From Phallusia mammillata (lineage: Eukaryota > Chordata > Ascidiacea > Phlebobranchia > Ascidiidae): a stretch of 64,000 nt of DNA. The notes beneath the pieces are model-generated. The model saw only the letters and a list, made by a program, of their open reading frames with translations, did not search any database and was not told the origin of the DNA. Position numbers and translations under genes: made by a program. The stretch is taken from NCBI GenBank assembly GCA_003260075.1, contig QLIY01000160.1, positions 28,789 to 92,788 of the forward strand, read 5' to 3'. Below, piece by piece: positions 11,391-25,242 of the stretch; position 1 is the first letter of the stretch, and each line of letters starts with the position of its first letter.

Positions 11391-14300
11391 CGGGCCCCCG
11401 CGATATTATAACATAAAATCATAAAGCGACAACCATCTGTAGAAAACCAACTGTTACGTCACAATAGTACTGCGTTGAGTTGAGAGTCCGCAAACAAAGG
11501 TGAGGAGGCGCGGCGCTGTGCTTAACCCTCTTCTGCGCAAAGTGGAGGGTTAACAAGACGGCGGAGGGCTCGACAAGAGGGAGTGCTTAATTCGAGTTGA
11601 CAGCGGGTTTGGGGACTTCACTACAATCAAACGCAACTGCGTAGAATTGATATTTCATTAAAATTAAAGCGTCTGTTAAAAATGTTTATTTTCTTCAATG
11701 TTTACGTTTCTTTTTTATTTTCCAGAGAGGATATTTTCATCATAAACCCTGAGCAATTTTCGTCATCCAATCCGAATGACATCACTTATGATTCGGTACG
11801 TCATCGCTCATATGTCTTACAAAACAGGAAATGAGGCAAAACATATAATCGGCCGTTTTGTTTGCAGGTTGTAACTTGGAAGTCCGAATTGCAAACCCGT
11901 GACCTGTGCATAATGAAAGGCCAACCTGACGTAAGTAAAACTTAATTTGTTGTCATAAGGGTTTTGAATATTTTCATTGCAAAATACAAAAGTGCTAAGC
12001 AATCGAAAACGCCAAATTGCGATGGAGAAACTAAAACAACCCTACATCTCAGCAAATATACTTCACTGTCATGTTTGGATGATAAAATTTTCCTCAGCCC
12101 GTGGCGAATCTTTTGTCATTTTAAGACCCGAAATTTTATTTGTGGTTTAAAATAGTGAAATATTCTCCTTCTTTATGGCCAAATGAATCTGTGTTATAAA
12201 TAAAGCGTGTGCTGCAATCACCATCTGCCGTTGTTTTTTAAACCCGCGTACATCCGGTTAGATAATAGAAACAACATGGACAGGAAACAATGAAAACACT
12301 CTGGTATTGCCCTTGAGCTAATGTCTCTTGTTAAGTGAATAATCGATTTTTGTTCATTACGCAGAACATATGACGTGGGTGCTCATTGTCTCTGCTCGAC
12401 ACAATATTGTTAACCGGAAAATAAGGGCGGTGAAGTACAACCAAGTACTGGTTTCCTGACACGGGAAACGTAAACTAACACTCCATGACGTTTTGGCCAT
12501 TACCAAAAACGATATTGCCGAAATAACAAACAAAGGTTAAGGTTTCCCCAATTCTGTTTTTGCCATTTATGGTTGGTCGGATTAACTTTTCGGGCCACGT
12601 TGACGTAATAAACATGGGGGCCCGACTGCTAGCACTCCCTGTTTATTAATGCTCGGAACACAAACGCATCCCGACGATAACCGGCATCTTCATGTTCGAT
12701 AAATTATTTACAAGAAACGTATACATTAGGAGCGTGCTCCCATCACGACTGATGGAATAAATAACTTGCGGTGCTTAGTATGCTGCTGTTTGTGCTGTTT
12801 ACACCACAAACCTGATGTTTAAAAGTCGTCAGGTCGGCCCGTTGACGGCTTCGAGGGCAAGTGCCGCTGCTGCATGCATGTACACAAATTTGAGTTTACA
12901 GTAAAGACACCTGCAAGGCGCTTTGCCCTCCCCCGTGGCCTTATCGAATCACAGAACATGTAATTCTATTGAGTGTAAGCTCAGTCGCGTTACCTTATTA
13001 AGGCTTGGATGCTGTTTAATCCACACGGTTTTCTGCTTTGATTTGATACCTTACTTAGTTCGTGATCTTAAGGTTAACGGTATTTTGTTTTAGGAACTCT
13101 GTTACAATTACAACAGCGTGTTCGAGGCATTGGACGAGGAAGGAAACGAGTTTCTGGTTTGTGGAACTGACTCATATAATCCAAACTGCACAAAATATCA
13201 GGTAGGTCTATAAACGAAACAATTTTCTCTATAAAACCAACTATATTTAAAGAACACGCACATTATAAATCATTATGGAAATAACCGTTAATAAGCAAGT
13301 TCTGTTTCTTCAGGCGATTAAATCCAGCGATGGTCGTGTGGAACTGATTAACTTTGGTTCGGGTTATTTTTCTGGGAAGCAGAGGTGCCCGTTTGGCCCA
13401 AACCAGCCCAGCGCAAGTCTTTTTACAGGTAAATCATTGACCGTTGTTAGTTCTGACCTAGCTGTAAATGGCGTGATGAGGCAATTAAATGGTGCTTACG
13501 GGCTTTGCTGCCCGTGTAGCACAAACCGCATCTACTTAAATTTCAAAAAAGAAAACTAAAATGCAATTAGAATAGGGCGTCGCCAGACCTACAATTAAAG
13601 TTTAATCCTAGCCTCAATTGCTATATCATTGGTCTTGTATGTAGCACTGCAGCGCTCGGTTCATGATGTTGTTGGCGGTTTGTGAACATGTTTCAAACCA
13701 CACAGGGAGTGACTCCCAAATGTAGATTGTCGTTCAAACTACGTGTCTTGGAAAGTTTGTTATATGCCGCCAAGCTTGCTAGATCAGCAAATATGTTTGC
13801 TTACATTGTTGACATGATGCTGACCTCGCTGTTAATGAGGCTCCACGCAACGCGCTGATTTGGTTTGTTTGCCTCCTAGTCTCAGTGCAGCCATACTCCA
13901 TCAAACTATCTTGTTATTTGGTGATTTGCAAAACAGCATAAAATCAAGTTATTGTATAAACTTGGTTTCTGTTGCGTTTCAAAAGCGTGAAACCTAAAAA
14001 AAGAAAACATTGGTCTTTAAACAAACGCACTGAAATATACATCAATGTCACCGTGCTTCCGTGCAAGCCAATGGAACATAAGACATAGTGTGATTTAAAT
14101 TGAAATCCAAGCAGAATCGACGAGTCACGCTGGCATCGGCAATTTACGGCCAATAACAAAATCGTTGCGTGACAATTCAAATCGTCAGTGCGCGCTGTAA
14201 AAGGGGGGCCATTGTCGTCATAATAGAGGTTATTGCGTTTCCTTCTCATACATCGGGCGGCCCGCGGCGATCCGTTTTAGGAACAAAATTGCCGTCGACG

Positions 14301-17300
14301 ACTTGAGAAGGAAATCGGTGATTTGACTTGGCTTCGTTTATTGTCGACAACGTTGACGTGGTTTACAACACTAAAGTAATCAATTGGTCAAACATATATT
14401 TTTATTATTTGTTCGGACAACCATTTAAAAAATAATGCGTATAGAACACTGATGATCCGAGAATTTATCCAAACACGTTTAACGTTTTTTTGAAGCTAAC
14501 ATTTACTTTATATGTGCACAAATTTGGTAACACGACGTTCAAATGTTTCTTTGAAACGTGTATTCGTGATGCTTACCTTGTATATTGAACAACAAACAAA
14601 ATCCAGGCCTAGAGCCATGTTGCTGAGAACAACTCGTGTTTTCAGCGCTTTTATCATCAAAACAAACAAGTGTTAGTGGGAACCGGGCTAGGTCGGGTCT
14701 ATATTAACCCGTTTATCTTGAGTGGTGAGATTAGCAGCACTCTTGACCTCGCCCTAATATTATTTGATCACTATCGCGACGGTGAAGATAATTTTGCACG
14801 GAGCTGTTTGCGCTATTGCCGACTGATGGTCTTGCAACTCAAGCACGAATAATCGGTTGGTTTCGCCTCGTTGCACATCGGTGCGGGTAACGCGTGACGT
14901 CATAAAACGACGCTGTTCGGTGCCGAAGCTAGGGCAATATACCGTCGTTTGCGCATAAATATTGACTGTGAACGCGAATTCGGGTCAAAGTGCTGACTGT
15001 TTCGATTTACGACTTGGTACGTGCGACCACACAAGCACACCCGTTGGTTTTAAAGTTTAACTAACAAAAGAAGTTCGTCGTTAAACAAATGTTTGGGGTT
15101 GGGTATAAACGTCCAATATCTCAATCACAGTGTACCCTTTTGAAATCATTGTGTATAAAAGTGAAAAATAACATTTAACCATTAAGAAAGGTCGTTACAA
15201 ACAACGATTGCAAAGGGTCAATGCCCAATTTTGACCAGGGACCAAAATGTGACATACTAAAACTAGCTTTCCGAGATTGTAAAAACAAGGCACCAAACAT
15301 GTTTAGGCGTGTGCGTCGTACAAATCGAAGCTCGTGTGCTCACATGGTAGTAAAAAATAACATTTATCTTTCGGGTTCAACGACATGTGTTGCTAGGGAC
15401 ATTGAATTAACAAAGTTTTGTGTTTGTAGGAGAGTCTTTGTATTCTGGAACCTTTCAAGCCTTTTCTGGTGGCTCTCCAGTTATCTCCCGCACAATGGGA
15501 GATATGCCTCCTCTCCGCACCCCCGACGCCGCGGAGACAATCAATGGTAAATAATTTATGATGTCATAAACGATTAATGATCTCATAAACGTGTCTGCGA
15601 CATGGACGAGTCTATTAACTGTCACTTTTATGTCAAACAGAACCAAGTTTTGTGGGAATGGCCGAAGATGAAGACCGTGTTTTTATCTTTTTTAACGAAA
15701 TCCAAATACTCCCTGGCGGTGAACGCCGTACAGTGGCCCAAGTCGGACAGGTAAATTCCACATTAGCTTACCTTTTCAAAACACGCCAACAATCTTGGCT
15801 TAGAGTAAAATCTATGCAACCTTTCCTGTTTGTTAAATTCAACTTATGATTTTCTTAGATTTGTAAACGAGACAACGGTGGGGAACGAGTTTTACAACGA
15901 ATGTGGACAACATTTATTAAATCGCGACTGAACTGCTCGTACAACGGTTTTTATCTCAATGAGCTGCGTGACATCACAAAGCCCACCATGGCCAATGGCC
16001 AAGCGGTCATCTACGCTACCTTTGTGACGCCTGAGTAAGTTTCTGTGACAGTAAATTGACAAGGGCCGATCGGGCTATGGTCAATATGATTTGCAAATTA
16101 GGCTAACTCGTTTTCTGAACATATTAATTTGTACAGAAACTCTCTTCCTGGATCAGCGGTTTGCAGTTACACTCTGGATTCGATTCGTGAGGCTCTGCAA
16201 GGTCCGTTTCTGGCCCAAACTTCGTCAACTCCCGCTCCTTCGAAATCCCACCATCCTGGTTTGTGTCCGGATGAGAAACCATCTGATGCTGAACTTCTCT
16301 TCATTAAATCCTCTCCTCAAATGGCAAACCAGGTTGGCATTTCCACTTTACACTGCACATGTTGCTCGATAATATTTTCTAACCGCGCATTGCTTGACAG
16401 GCAAAAGGTTTATTGTTGATGACTCATCAGGGAGCGCGCTACACAACATCTGTAGTTGATTCCTCACCAAGTGATAAAGATTTAAAGGTGTTTTACATCG
16501 GAGACGAAGAAGGAAAACTCATAAGACGACTGGCGCCATCCAGTAACTGGAAGAGCGGTGCTGTACTTAGTGTACAAGATGTTTTTGACGAAAATAGGTA
16601 AGTAAATTCTTGTCAAAAAACCTGCAAAAATAAAGTATGAAATTGTAAATTTAAAAAAAAATCGGTGCAGAAAACAAAAAAATTGCATTGTGTTTTTTTT
16701 TGTAGATGTTTATCTGCTATGCCAAGCAAAGAGGATAAAAAAGTCATAAAAATTCTGTTGGATTCGACATCTGATTACGTCACGGTTGCGTTTAAACATT
16801 GCACAGTGAGCGTTCCTCTTCACTCCTGTCATTTGCATCAATGCAAAAGGTGAATAAATATTCGTGTTCCCGTCTTTCTGTCTGATTTTGTTAAAACCAA
16901 TTTGTGCTGACAAAAAACAACTGTTCATTATTGCAGCACGTGTATTGGTTCTGGTGACCCTTACTGTGGTTGGAATGGAACTTCCTGCGTCGCTTTCCAA
17001 GAAACTCTTCCGCCATTAAACCAAGACCTCAGATCAGCAATCAATTCTCCCCAGCTGTTCCCGGGCTGCGCAATCCTTACGTCGAAAAGCGAAACCTCTA
17101 CACAATCGTTGAAAGATATAGAAAAAGAAATCGTGTTTCCCGACGAAACACTTTTACCTGAGCAACAAATCGATGATAAGGACAAAGTCGGCCCAGAAGA
17201 ACTAGGCGACCCAGATTTGGAAGTCGCCTCGTTTGGTGGCAACGTCCTAGCAATAGCTGTGATTCTCACTTTCATGTTAACCGTAGTCATTATAATGGCC

Positions 17301-19097
17301 ACCTATTTCTTCTGTCGTTGTTGGAGAGGGAAGAAAAAGTACGACTTTCACCAGAAGCAGATGATGCAACATCAGCAGAATCTTGACGAGCTTGAGAAGC
17401 GTGGATCCCTCACCCGCAAGGCACAGTTGACTTACAATGGTTGTCTCGAGTGGTTGTGTGGTCCTCCGAAGCCAACGCCAGCTCCAACGCCAATGATCAA
17501 CAACAAGAGCGACGAACATTACATTCCCCGTGCAAAGCCAAACAACTATAGTGAGGCACCGACCTTGCAACTTCATGTCGAAAAGGCCAAGAAGCAAAGA
17601 AGGTCCTCATCCCGGTTGAACAGCACCAGTAGTGTAAATTCAAACAACAGTTGTATAGTGCCGAAGGTGATGCGCCAAGAGAGTGTTGTATCTATGGGAA
17701 GAAGGCCTTCATCTCTCCAGCCTCTTCTGATCAACCAAACCTACGAACCAGTTCATATTACAAACTACGGTAAGATTTTTAAATGAATTGTTATGACTAA
17801 ATGATGTTGCCGTAAAAATACTTGTAAACTTTATAAAATACATACCATGACACCTTTATTTGGATTTAGATGGTACAATCCAAAGACAGTTTTCTGAGGC
17901 TTCAACTCTTCCTGCCCAGAACAAACGATCCTCACATGCTTCATCATCCGGAAGTGGAGGTTCTCCCATATCTAACGAAAGTCACTTGGGGGCAGCAGAG
18001 ACTGGTGTCCTTCCAACCGCTTCCGCCAAAATGAGACGACGCAATGAACGGGCTCAGAACCAAACCAATGAGATCATGCGCGAGTCCGACACAGCTATTA
18101 TGGATTTTCAAAATGCACTTGGTCGCATGGAAATCATGGGCATAACCAACCACCATCAACCAGTAAACATTGCCAGACAACGACTGGATTCTAATGATAG
18201 CGGAAAAGGAGAAAGTCCAAGAAACTCACTGCGTACCGATTTAGAACAGGTTGGTTTGAATACTTTGTTAGCCTATAGTTTCTGATCTGTTAGTTAATTA
18301 GCATAACTTAACGTAAAATCTAACTTTTTTTTCCTTTTTAGTCTGTTGCGTCAATTACTTCACGTCATCCGCGTCCGAACTCGTTAAACCTTCAACGATC
18401 TACGTCATGCCGACGTCAGCGCTTGCTGTCTGAGCCTTCGCATTCTCCGGAAGCTATTTCCGCCTTTGCACCACCAATTCAACGTTTCCACTCCGTTCAG
18501 CCACAACCACAGATGACACCAAATGGGCGCCACAGTCGATCCCAACCCACCACACCAGTTGGAGGCCCTTCCTCCCACAAGTTGGTTATTTTCCAACCAG
18601 CTCAGGAACAATCTGTCTACGCGACATTGCCCAAACATGATGTGCCCGTCACTGGCCGCAGGAAGCAACGAATGAGTGGCGACAATCACCAGCAGATGTA
18701 CATACAGCAGCGGCCGGTTTCAACTGATGTTTCAAACCAAAGGCGCTCTTCGACAGCTTCAAGGCCAAACACGTCTCCGGCTAAGGTGCCACCGAACCGC
18801 TACCCGAGTTTGCAAGTGCGAGGACCGTATGCGACCAAACCCTCTGTGGCGCCAGTGGTGATACAACAGCCTGCAAGTAGGAATTCACCACCGAAGAACC
18901 ACTATCCTTCTCTGCCGCATAGGAGCTCATCTGCACCGTTTGGAAACAACAACACTTTTGAGCGACCTTCCACCTTGCATAGAAGAGAGAAAATGCCTTC
19001 CTTTTTAAGGCAATCTTCGATGCCTGGCGGTGCACCAACGAAACCTACATTTTATCCACCCCCTATAGTGCCCACTAGCGGCGTAGAAGCATTGTAA
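5474..19097 (+). CDS. SEMA6: Class 6 transmembrane semaphorin (SEMA6-like)
   Basis: This is an axon-guidance membrane ligand or receptor acting through plexin-A. Exons: 5474-5567 (candidate), 7998-8115, 11726-11795, 11868-11930, 13094-13201, 13314-13428, 15430-15546, 15641-15750, 15859-16034, 16137-16332, 16401-16597, 16706-16849, 16937-17769, 17870-18249, 18342-19097. All junctions are GT-AG and phases match, giving 3477 nt and 1158 aa. The sema domain (about residues 30-490) shows the family blocks VCGTDSYNPNC, RCPFGP, LYSGTFQAFSG, FIFFNE and SLPGSAVCSY. A PSI module with GDPYCGW follows. One transmembrane helix lies at about 606-628, then a long Ser/Pro/Gln-rich cytoplasmic tail of about 530 aa. 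The single TM, lack of Ig or thrombospondin repeats, and long tail point to class 6. A polyadenylation signal is at 19322-19327. Confidence is high except for the first exon. Confidence 0.93.
5568..7997 (+). other. Semaphorin intron 1 (if the 5474 exon is real)
   Basis: 2.4 kb without a recognised gene. An ORF of 135 codons at 6631-7038 has no family resemblance. The stretch around 6430-6500 is GC-richer. Confidence 0.4.
9151..9336. repeat. 87-bp direct duplication flanking a 10-G run
   Basis: 9151-9237 and 9250-9336 are identical except for two adjacent bases (TG versus CA). They are separated by exactly ten G (9238-9247) plus two T. The layout suggests two overlapping contig ends joined by a filler rather than a biological tandem repeat. 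Confidence 0.75.
10179..10203. repeat. GGTC/GGTT microsatellite
   Basis: About six four-base units, GGTC changing to GGTT, in a semaphorin intron. Confidence 0.7.
11359..11390. other. 32-nt G run, probable assembly filler
   Basis: A run of 32 G in a semaphorin intron, followed by CGGGCCCCC. It is one of 13 such runs in the window, all G on this strand. Confidence 0.6.
11931..13093 (+). other. Semaphorin intron
   Basis: 1.16 kb between two exons of the sema domain. Nothing else recognised. Confidence 0.6.
13429..15429 (+). other. Semaphorin intron
   Basis: 2.0 kb between sema-domain exons. No recognised gene. A CRE palindrome TGACGTCA lies at 14895-14902. Confidence 0.6.
16937..17769 (+). 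CDS. SEMA6: Semaphorin exon encoding PSI end, stalk, TM and proximal tail
   Basis: Largest exon of the gene (833 nt). It carries CIGSGDPYCGWNG of the PSI module, an acidic stalk (VFPDETLLPEQQ, GPEELGDPDLE), the transmembrane helix VLAIAVILTFMLTVVIIMAT and a Cys/Arg/Lys-rich membrane-proximal segment (FFCRCWRGKKK). It then enters a Ser/Arg-rich tail with a Pro/Thr stretch (PPKPTPAPTP). It ends at CG|GTAAGA in phase 1, matching 17870. Confidence 0.92.
18342..19097 (+). CDS. SEMA6: Semaphorin terminal exon, cytoplasmic tail
   Basis: 252 codons ending in TAA at 19095-19097. Low-complexity, proline-, serine- and glutamine-rich, with several polyproline-type clusters (FYPPPIVP, KVPPNRYPSL) that could bind SH3 or EVH1 domains, as known for SEMA6 tails. 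That binding is inferred, not shown. Confidence 0.9.
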   Translation, partial: SVASITSRHPRPNSLNLQRSTSCRRQRLLSEPSHSPEAISAFAPPIQRFHSVQPQPQMTPNGRHSRSQPTTPVGGPSSHKLVIFQPAQEQSVYATLPKHDVPVTGRRKQRMSGDNHQQMYIQQRPVSTDVSNQRRSSTASRPNTSPAKVPPNRYPSLQVRGPYATKPSVAPVVIQQPASRNSPPKNHYPSLPHRSSSAPFGNNNTFERPSTLHRREKMPSFLRQSSMPGGAPTKPTFYPPPIVPTSGVEAL

Positions 19098-19321
19098 GAC
19101 TTGTCACAAAGGGGAGGCTATAAGCAATGATTTTAGCTATCGGCTGCTGGCAGCTTATAGCGTCGTGTTTTTTGCGTGCTCATTTGCGTTAATTACGTTT
19201 TTCCACTTGTGATTTGCTGCTGTTTTCGTGTGACGAAACTTTTTCGCTTACGGCGGCGATTGGTTGATGTCAAAATAATATTTTTTTTCCACTGTGCCTG
19301 CATTGCTAGCAATATAGTTTA

Positions 19322-19327
19322 AATAAA
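19322..19327 (+). terminator. Polyadenylation signal AATAAA for the semaphorin gene
   Basis: First AATAAA after the stop codon, 225 nt downstream. Confidence 0.55.
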
Positions 19328-22300
19328 AACATTATTCAAACAACTGTTTTAGTTTTAAAGAGAGGAATAAGAGCATAGTTGTAAGATCAAACAGATGCAG
19401 TTACACATAACATGTAGCCACATTTTTAACTTGAGTTCATGTGGTTCTCAACTCGTTTCACTCAATGGGCTACCAGTTCAATTAAAAGAATATCGTGGAT
19501 CATTCCATTGTTCAGTAAGGGTAACGAAAGCATCCATAACAAGCATATTGGCTTAAAATGTATTTCCTCAATACAGAATTTTGATGATTGATATAAAATA
19601 ACTGACAGCTAAGTATAAATTGACAATAACTTGGATAAGCGTACTGAATATTCAATAAATTACTTGCAACTTTATTCAGTTTATCACCAAACATAATTAA
19701 CTTCCTGTGGACCACCGAAAAACGATTTTTTCACAGTATGTTACAAGTTGTGGAATTAGTACTTTGCGCAAGATCTTTCATCAATTTTTAAACATTTTGT
19801 GTTGATTCATTTTGACCATGAAGCACTTCTGCTGTGTATTTATTATAGCTTAACATTGTGCAAGTCATGCACAAGATTTGTTCCGGTTGCTTTACCGGGT
19901 GATGGACACGTCAGATGACAGAAGAGTTTGTAATTCGACGTCTATAGCGAAACAAATGAAATGTGGTCGAATGTAACGCGAACCAACAGTATTTCCGCTC
20001 ACGGAAAAGGTTGAATCCATCAAGAAAGTTGACTTACGTCGTTTCGACTTCGTGTGACCAAATTCGCAGTATTTTTGTTCTGTGGTTTTGTGTGGGTTAC
20101 GGCGACAAAAGCGTTTCCAACGATGTGGAGCACTTTAATATGCCTGATTTGTTTTCGTTTTTTTTAGAAATGTATGTTGCGAATTTTAACAGCACCCACC
20201 AGGCCAAGAGAACATGGTGTAAAAGATAATTTTAGAAACTGGAGTAATTGATCAGCGTTACTGCGAAACGAGTTTATAAGTACAAAGCGTGTTGCGATAA
20301 CGCCACCCAGCGTCCAGTCTATTTAGGCTCAAAGTTTAGTAGGTGTATAAATAAGCACCAAGCAGCAAATTATATGCAGTTTGGGTTAAGATAACATAAC
20401 AGTGAAACCATCTAAGAACTGGAATCATATTCTTTTGAGCCGAGTCATTGCGTAAAACCACGCCCATGTAAGACATGGCCCACTTCGTTCAGTAATGGAT
20501 TGTTAATAGTTTGTTTTCCCCCTTTGTTACATAGAAAACAACGAGTCGTACTCGTATGTAGTTAAGCCAAGCTGACATGCGTCGCGCATCATGGCACGTG
20601 ACAGTTTCGGCAATCTAAATCTCACATGATCCGTGTCGCAATGTTCAGTGAAACGTGGTTGCCAAGTTCCGACCCGTTGTGAAGTTACGTGAAATCGAAA
20701 TGTAAGTCGACATAGCACGCTCTAAACGAGCCCCTTGCTTTGAAATCGAGTTGTAAACATTGCTAAGAGGATTTCACCGTCTCAAATGACACTGGGAGTG
20801 ATCCAGGGAGTAGAGGTTGCGATGTGCGTGCATCAGTGAATCTGTAGTATGTTCGATTCGCTTTCTATTAATATGTTAAAGGTCAAGTAAACAGTTCCGT
20901 AGAAAAGTCTACAAAAATGTTTGAATTTAAACAAATTCCCTGTTGACGTTTTGGGTACAATAACGGTTATCGACTTTTTTAAATACAACTTTTTGACCAA
21001 TTTAAGACAACATAGAATTTACAACCCTCCAAAAGTACTAAATCCCGATATTGAACAGAAATTGCATCAAAAACCCATACAAAGTAATTGTATGATGTGA
21101 TTTGTATGCGATGTTCATAAATCTTCTAAAAAAATGAACCACCTGCCCGCAATTATAATTGACCACAAAGCGCTTAAACAGCCATTGATTATGAAACCGC
21201 AGAAACATGGCAAGACGTTGCTTGCCAAGCAGAACGTATATACCTTGTTATTCGAGCAAGTGCGGCACGCTTGCGGTGAAAGTCAGAAGGGCGACCCTCA
21301 GAAATCTGATGCGCTACTGCTTGAACTCACAACAGCGGATTTGCGTGCTTCTTGCAACCAACGTTGACACTGCCAATGTAAGCTTACACTTTAAGAACTC
21401 GACTATTACAAAGCTATCAATATTTATCATGTGTATTTTGTCACATAAAGATATACATTTCGAAATTTTCTGCCAGTTTTATAATAGCTAATTGTTAATG
21501 GTTCTATATTAAGATCTACTGAACTTTAAATGCTACGGTTGAGTAGATGTCCCAGAAACTTGCTGTGTTTGCAATATTGTGACAACAAACACGATAATCG
21601 CAAAAATCCGCCCCTCTAAATCGGAAGAAAACAGCGTAAAAAGGATCAACAAACAAATACGGTGTTCACCACATACATTTTAAATCATACTTTTTCAACC
21701 TCAGTTTACAAGCAGATATTTTCATTTGGACAACGTCACCTGTTTTAGGCTAACCGAAATATTGTGTGAAATAAGAAAATCGCGTTTAATTTAACTGTAA
21801 ATAAATTTTAACACAACATTTTGTAGCAGATTAAAAATATCTTGGTGTTCACATTTTACAATTTAGACTAATAATACAAAGTTTTGGGAGAAAATATACG
21901 TATTTCTGCGTTAGACTGTTTAGATATACACCACGCGGTAGTTATACTTGTTTAAAAAATAAAATCACATAACTTACTTTTGGACCAAACCCACAATACT
22001 ACATATAATAAACCTATGCATAACTTATATATCCAGATGTTCTTACACGAAGAATCAAGAAAAAGACGCTTTACTACGAGTGCCAACCCTGGGTTTATGT
22101 TGACCAACACTAAATCAACTTAAAGCCATCAATCTTTTGGGGGTGTGCTCCCAGGTGTGGTAGGATGAGATGCACTACAAGGGTGATAAGATTATGTCTT
22201 GACGTGCACAAACCTGGCTTTGTCGATGCGTGAAATTACAAGCAGAAGACCACCAGGACCGTATTTTTGTGCAATTACCTTTACGCAAACACGTAATTTC

Positions 22301-25242
22301 TGTGATCTACCAACACAGCTTGTCCGACTTGTGCAGCTTTCCGTCAAAATCACGATCTCTTTTCGTGCAGGCGGATTTAAAAACCATCCATTTTACTGCG
22401 GTTGTAGGTTTTGCCACGTCGTCACCCGTCGACCTAGCTTGAAACAATAGCGATTTGGGTGCATGACGTTACAGTTGACGTCATTGTCAGTTTGAGAGCT
22501 TGCACTTTGCCTTTTTAGCAAAAGTCATATGTTGTGATTATATACCCGTCAAATACTACATGGTCTGTAGCCGCATCAAGGTAATAAATGCGCAAAGAAT
22601 GTGCCTAAAGATAGATCATTGTCATTCACTCAATGATAGTCAGCATGACAAATCCGTGAATGGTGTTTGTTGACCAAATCAAAACAGTTCCGACATGACA
22701 AATTTTTTTGCCCAAATTTGGTGCGGTTTCTGTCGTAAAACCATTTATATGTGGACGACGCAAATCAACAAGCCGAAGTACTTTGCGAACGAAACAACAC
22801 AGTTTGCAGGAGCAACGCCTAAAGCATGCGGCAACCCTGTAATGATGCATCGAGAGTCAACAAAGTGCAGCGTGCGGGCGTGTAATTTGTGCTGAGCCAA
22901 ACACCCTGTGCAAGCCTCGAATTGAATCCCTGTTCTCAAATTCGCTAAAGCTGTCGCCAAGGCCATAAAGTAAAATTGTTCCGCCCGTGACATTTAAAGC
23001 CGATTTATCAAATAATTCGCCAAAGATGAAAGTGTCAACGCTTTCGTGACGACCATGGACAAAAGCCTGCAATTGGTTATATTTGCTTGCAGTGAAAGAC
23101 ATTTTGGTCTGTTTGGCGCCATTTGAAAGTCATTACGTTGCGTTGGTGATAGAAGTAGGTTTAATGCTTAGATATAGGCCTGAATTGTTGAACCAGCTTT
23201 TTGCGGTTGATGCGTATCTTTATAAAGAGAACCATTTGCTGAAAAACGTGATAAATGAAAACGGTTTACGTGTTTTGGCAAAGATACTCAAACGTAAAAA
23301 AATCTGTCGCGTGAAGTAAATCAGAACTTTACAGTTTGCAATTTTCTTCTTGACAATATTTCGTCCCGTTTACCCAGGATATACTTATAGGAACAGCTGG
23401 CACGAAGTAACTCGTATAGAAGCGATATATATTTCGGTTTCAACTTCTGTCGAAAGAACTGACAAGCGTGGGAAGTTACAGCGTGGACGACACACTGCAT
23501 GAAAGTCGAAACTAATGTTTTCACAGCCATTGCAGTGTGCATTTACTGTAATTTCATTTAAAGGGTTACAACGTGCCACTTGTTTGGCGTTGCGAAACTA
23601 TGTTTATCTGGCGTCCAACCACCAATTAAATCGTCACAAAATCTTTAACGGGAGGGGATAGGGTGATGGTACAAGCCCGGACGGGATTACGTCACTGTTT
23701 GTGGAGCGATGTGGTGCTCGGTGAAGAAGGTCGTAGTTAATTATTTCTGCAACAGATTTGAAATATGCCACAAAAATTCCTGTGTTTGGTATTGCCGGTA
23801 CCGGGATCGTAAATACCGTTTGCGCGTGTGAGGGTTTTTTGCAAATAACAATAAAATGATTCGAGCAAAGTTTGCAAGTTTTTTGCCACTTTGTAAACAA
23901 ACTATTTTTTCATTTTGTCCAAGATAAATTGTTTTTTTTAGTACAACTTTTGTAAACGTTTTGTGATCAGAAAATATAGACATTACCTAGTTTGTAAATG
24001 TAAGAGAGACAATAAATCATTCTGCAACTTCTGAAAAATATTCCAACCATTACAACATTGAAAATGAGTTTACGCTCAAACGATCGTCTTCAAAGAAAAC
24101 AAATTAAACGTATTCGCCGCGCGTGTAACTGCGACGGAAACTACATTTAAATCCGCGACCGTTTCCTGACACGACCCTTTACAGTGTCGCCGGGGTCAAT
24201 TACTGTTGATAAATGCAGTTACTGTTACGTTGAGTAAACAGGACAGATACAATGAACCACGTCACAACAAGAGCACACTCCGTCACTTCACACCAGCTAA
24301 GATGCGTTGGTTATCCACTTGCCTGATTCCCGCAAATTTGAAGGTCTTTTAGGCAAACATTTTACTGCGTGCATTAGCTAAGTCCAAAGCGGTTGCGGCA
24401 TTTACTCCAACACAGTTAATGTTGTATTGACTAAGGTTGTCTTGTAAATGGAGATCAGTAGGGACTAGTTTGTAAAACCTGTCCGATTTATCTTAAGCTA
24501 CACCATTTTTGGCTGTGAAAAATGAAAGCTTTTTGTATTTACATTTCCATATAGGGGATGAGCGAAAAACGCTTTGCAAATATATCTGACGTATATGTGG
24601 GTGGTCGGAGGAATTAATTTGAAACCGTGCCGTAAAGCGGTGTCCATTGTAGTTGAACATGTTTGAATACAAACAAACTGCATCGTTCTTATTGTGTAAT
24701 GTAATTTGCTTCAAATGCCTGGCTCCTAACACAACTACCAAGTAAAGGAAAACTGTGTTCGGAAGTAAAATGAATGCTGGACAACGTAAACGCATTTAAT
24801 CTATAGATCAGCCCAGCAATAAAGTTGTAGTAGTGGGTAAAGTACAGCAAAACTGTCCTGCGTTAAAGGTCAATCAATTTGCGCCTGAACATTTTCAAGC
24901 ATCGACATAGAGGCATGGAAGGGTTTCGCGCAGAAAAAAGGTGTATCGTTACAAGATAGTTTGCGTCGTCACAAACTACTACATTGCCGCGGACAGCACG
25001 CCACACGGCGAAAAGTAAATACGACGAAAAAAGTGGCTGCAAGCATAAGTGGCAGCATGCCGCAACCTCCACCGACACTTGTCCCGGGACAATAGGTTCG
25101 CGTGCACAACATCGTGGTGTATTGCTTTTTTAAGCTTTGATTGCAAATTGCTGTGAACAGCCTCCGAAAAGAAGATTACAAGTTTGACTCGGCATTTCAA
25201 CGTTGCGAATAAACAGGTATGTGTTTGTATTTGCGTTTTACA
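19328..25242. other. Intergenic region
   Basis: About 5.9 kb without a recognisable gene on either strand. Short ORFs are scattered and none shows a family motif. A CRE palindrome lies at 22476-22483. Confidence 0.5.

Larger units (their letters stand above)
8116..11725 (+). other. Semaphorin intron
   Basis: 3.6 kb intron between the first sema-domain exons. It contains the duplicated block around the 10-G run (9151-9336), a GGTC/GGTT microsatellite (10179-10203) and a 32-G run (11359-11390). No exon with sema similarity was seen inside. Confidence 0.6.

Noticed and set aside
16961-17302. Minus-strand ORFs antisense to the semaphorin exons (also 17277-17597, 17944-18180, 18405-18689)
   Set aside because: They lie opposite well-supported exons with conserved protein motifs; shadows of the real frame.
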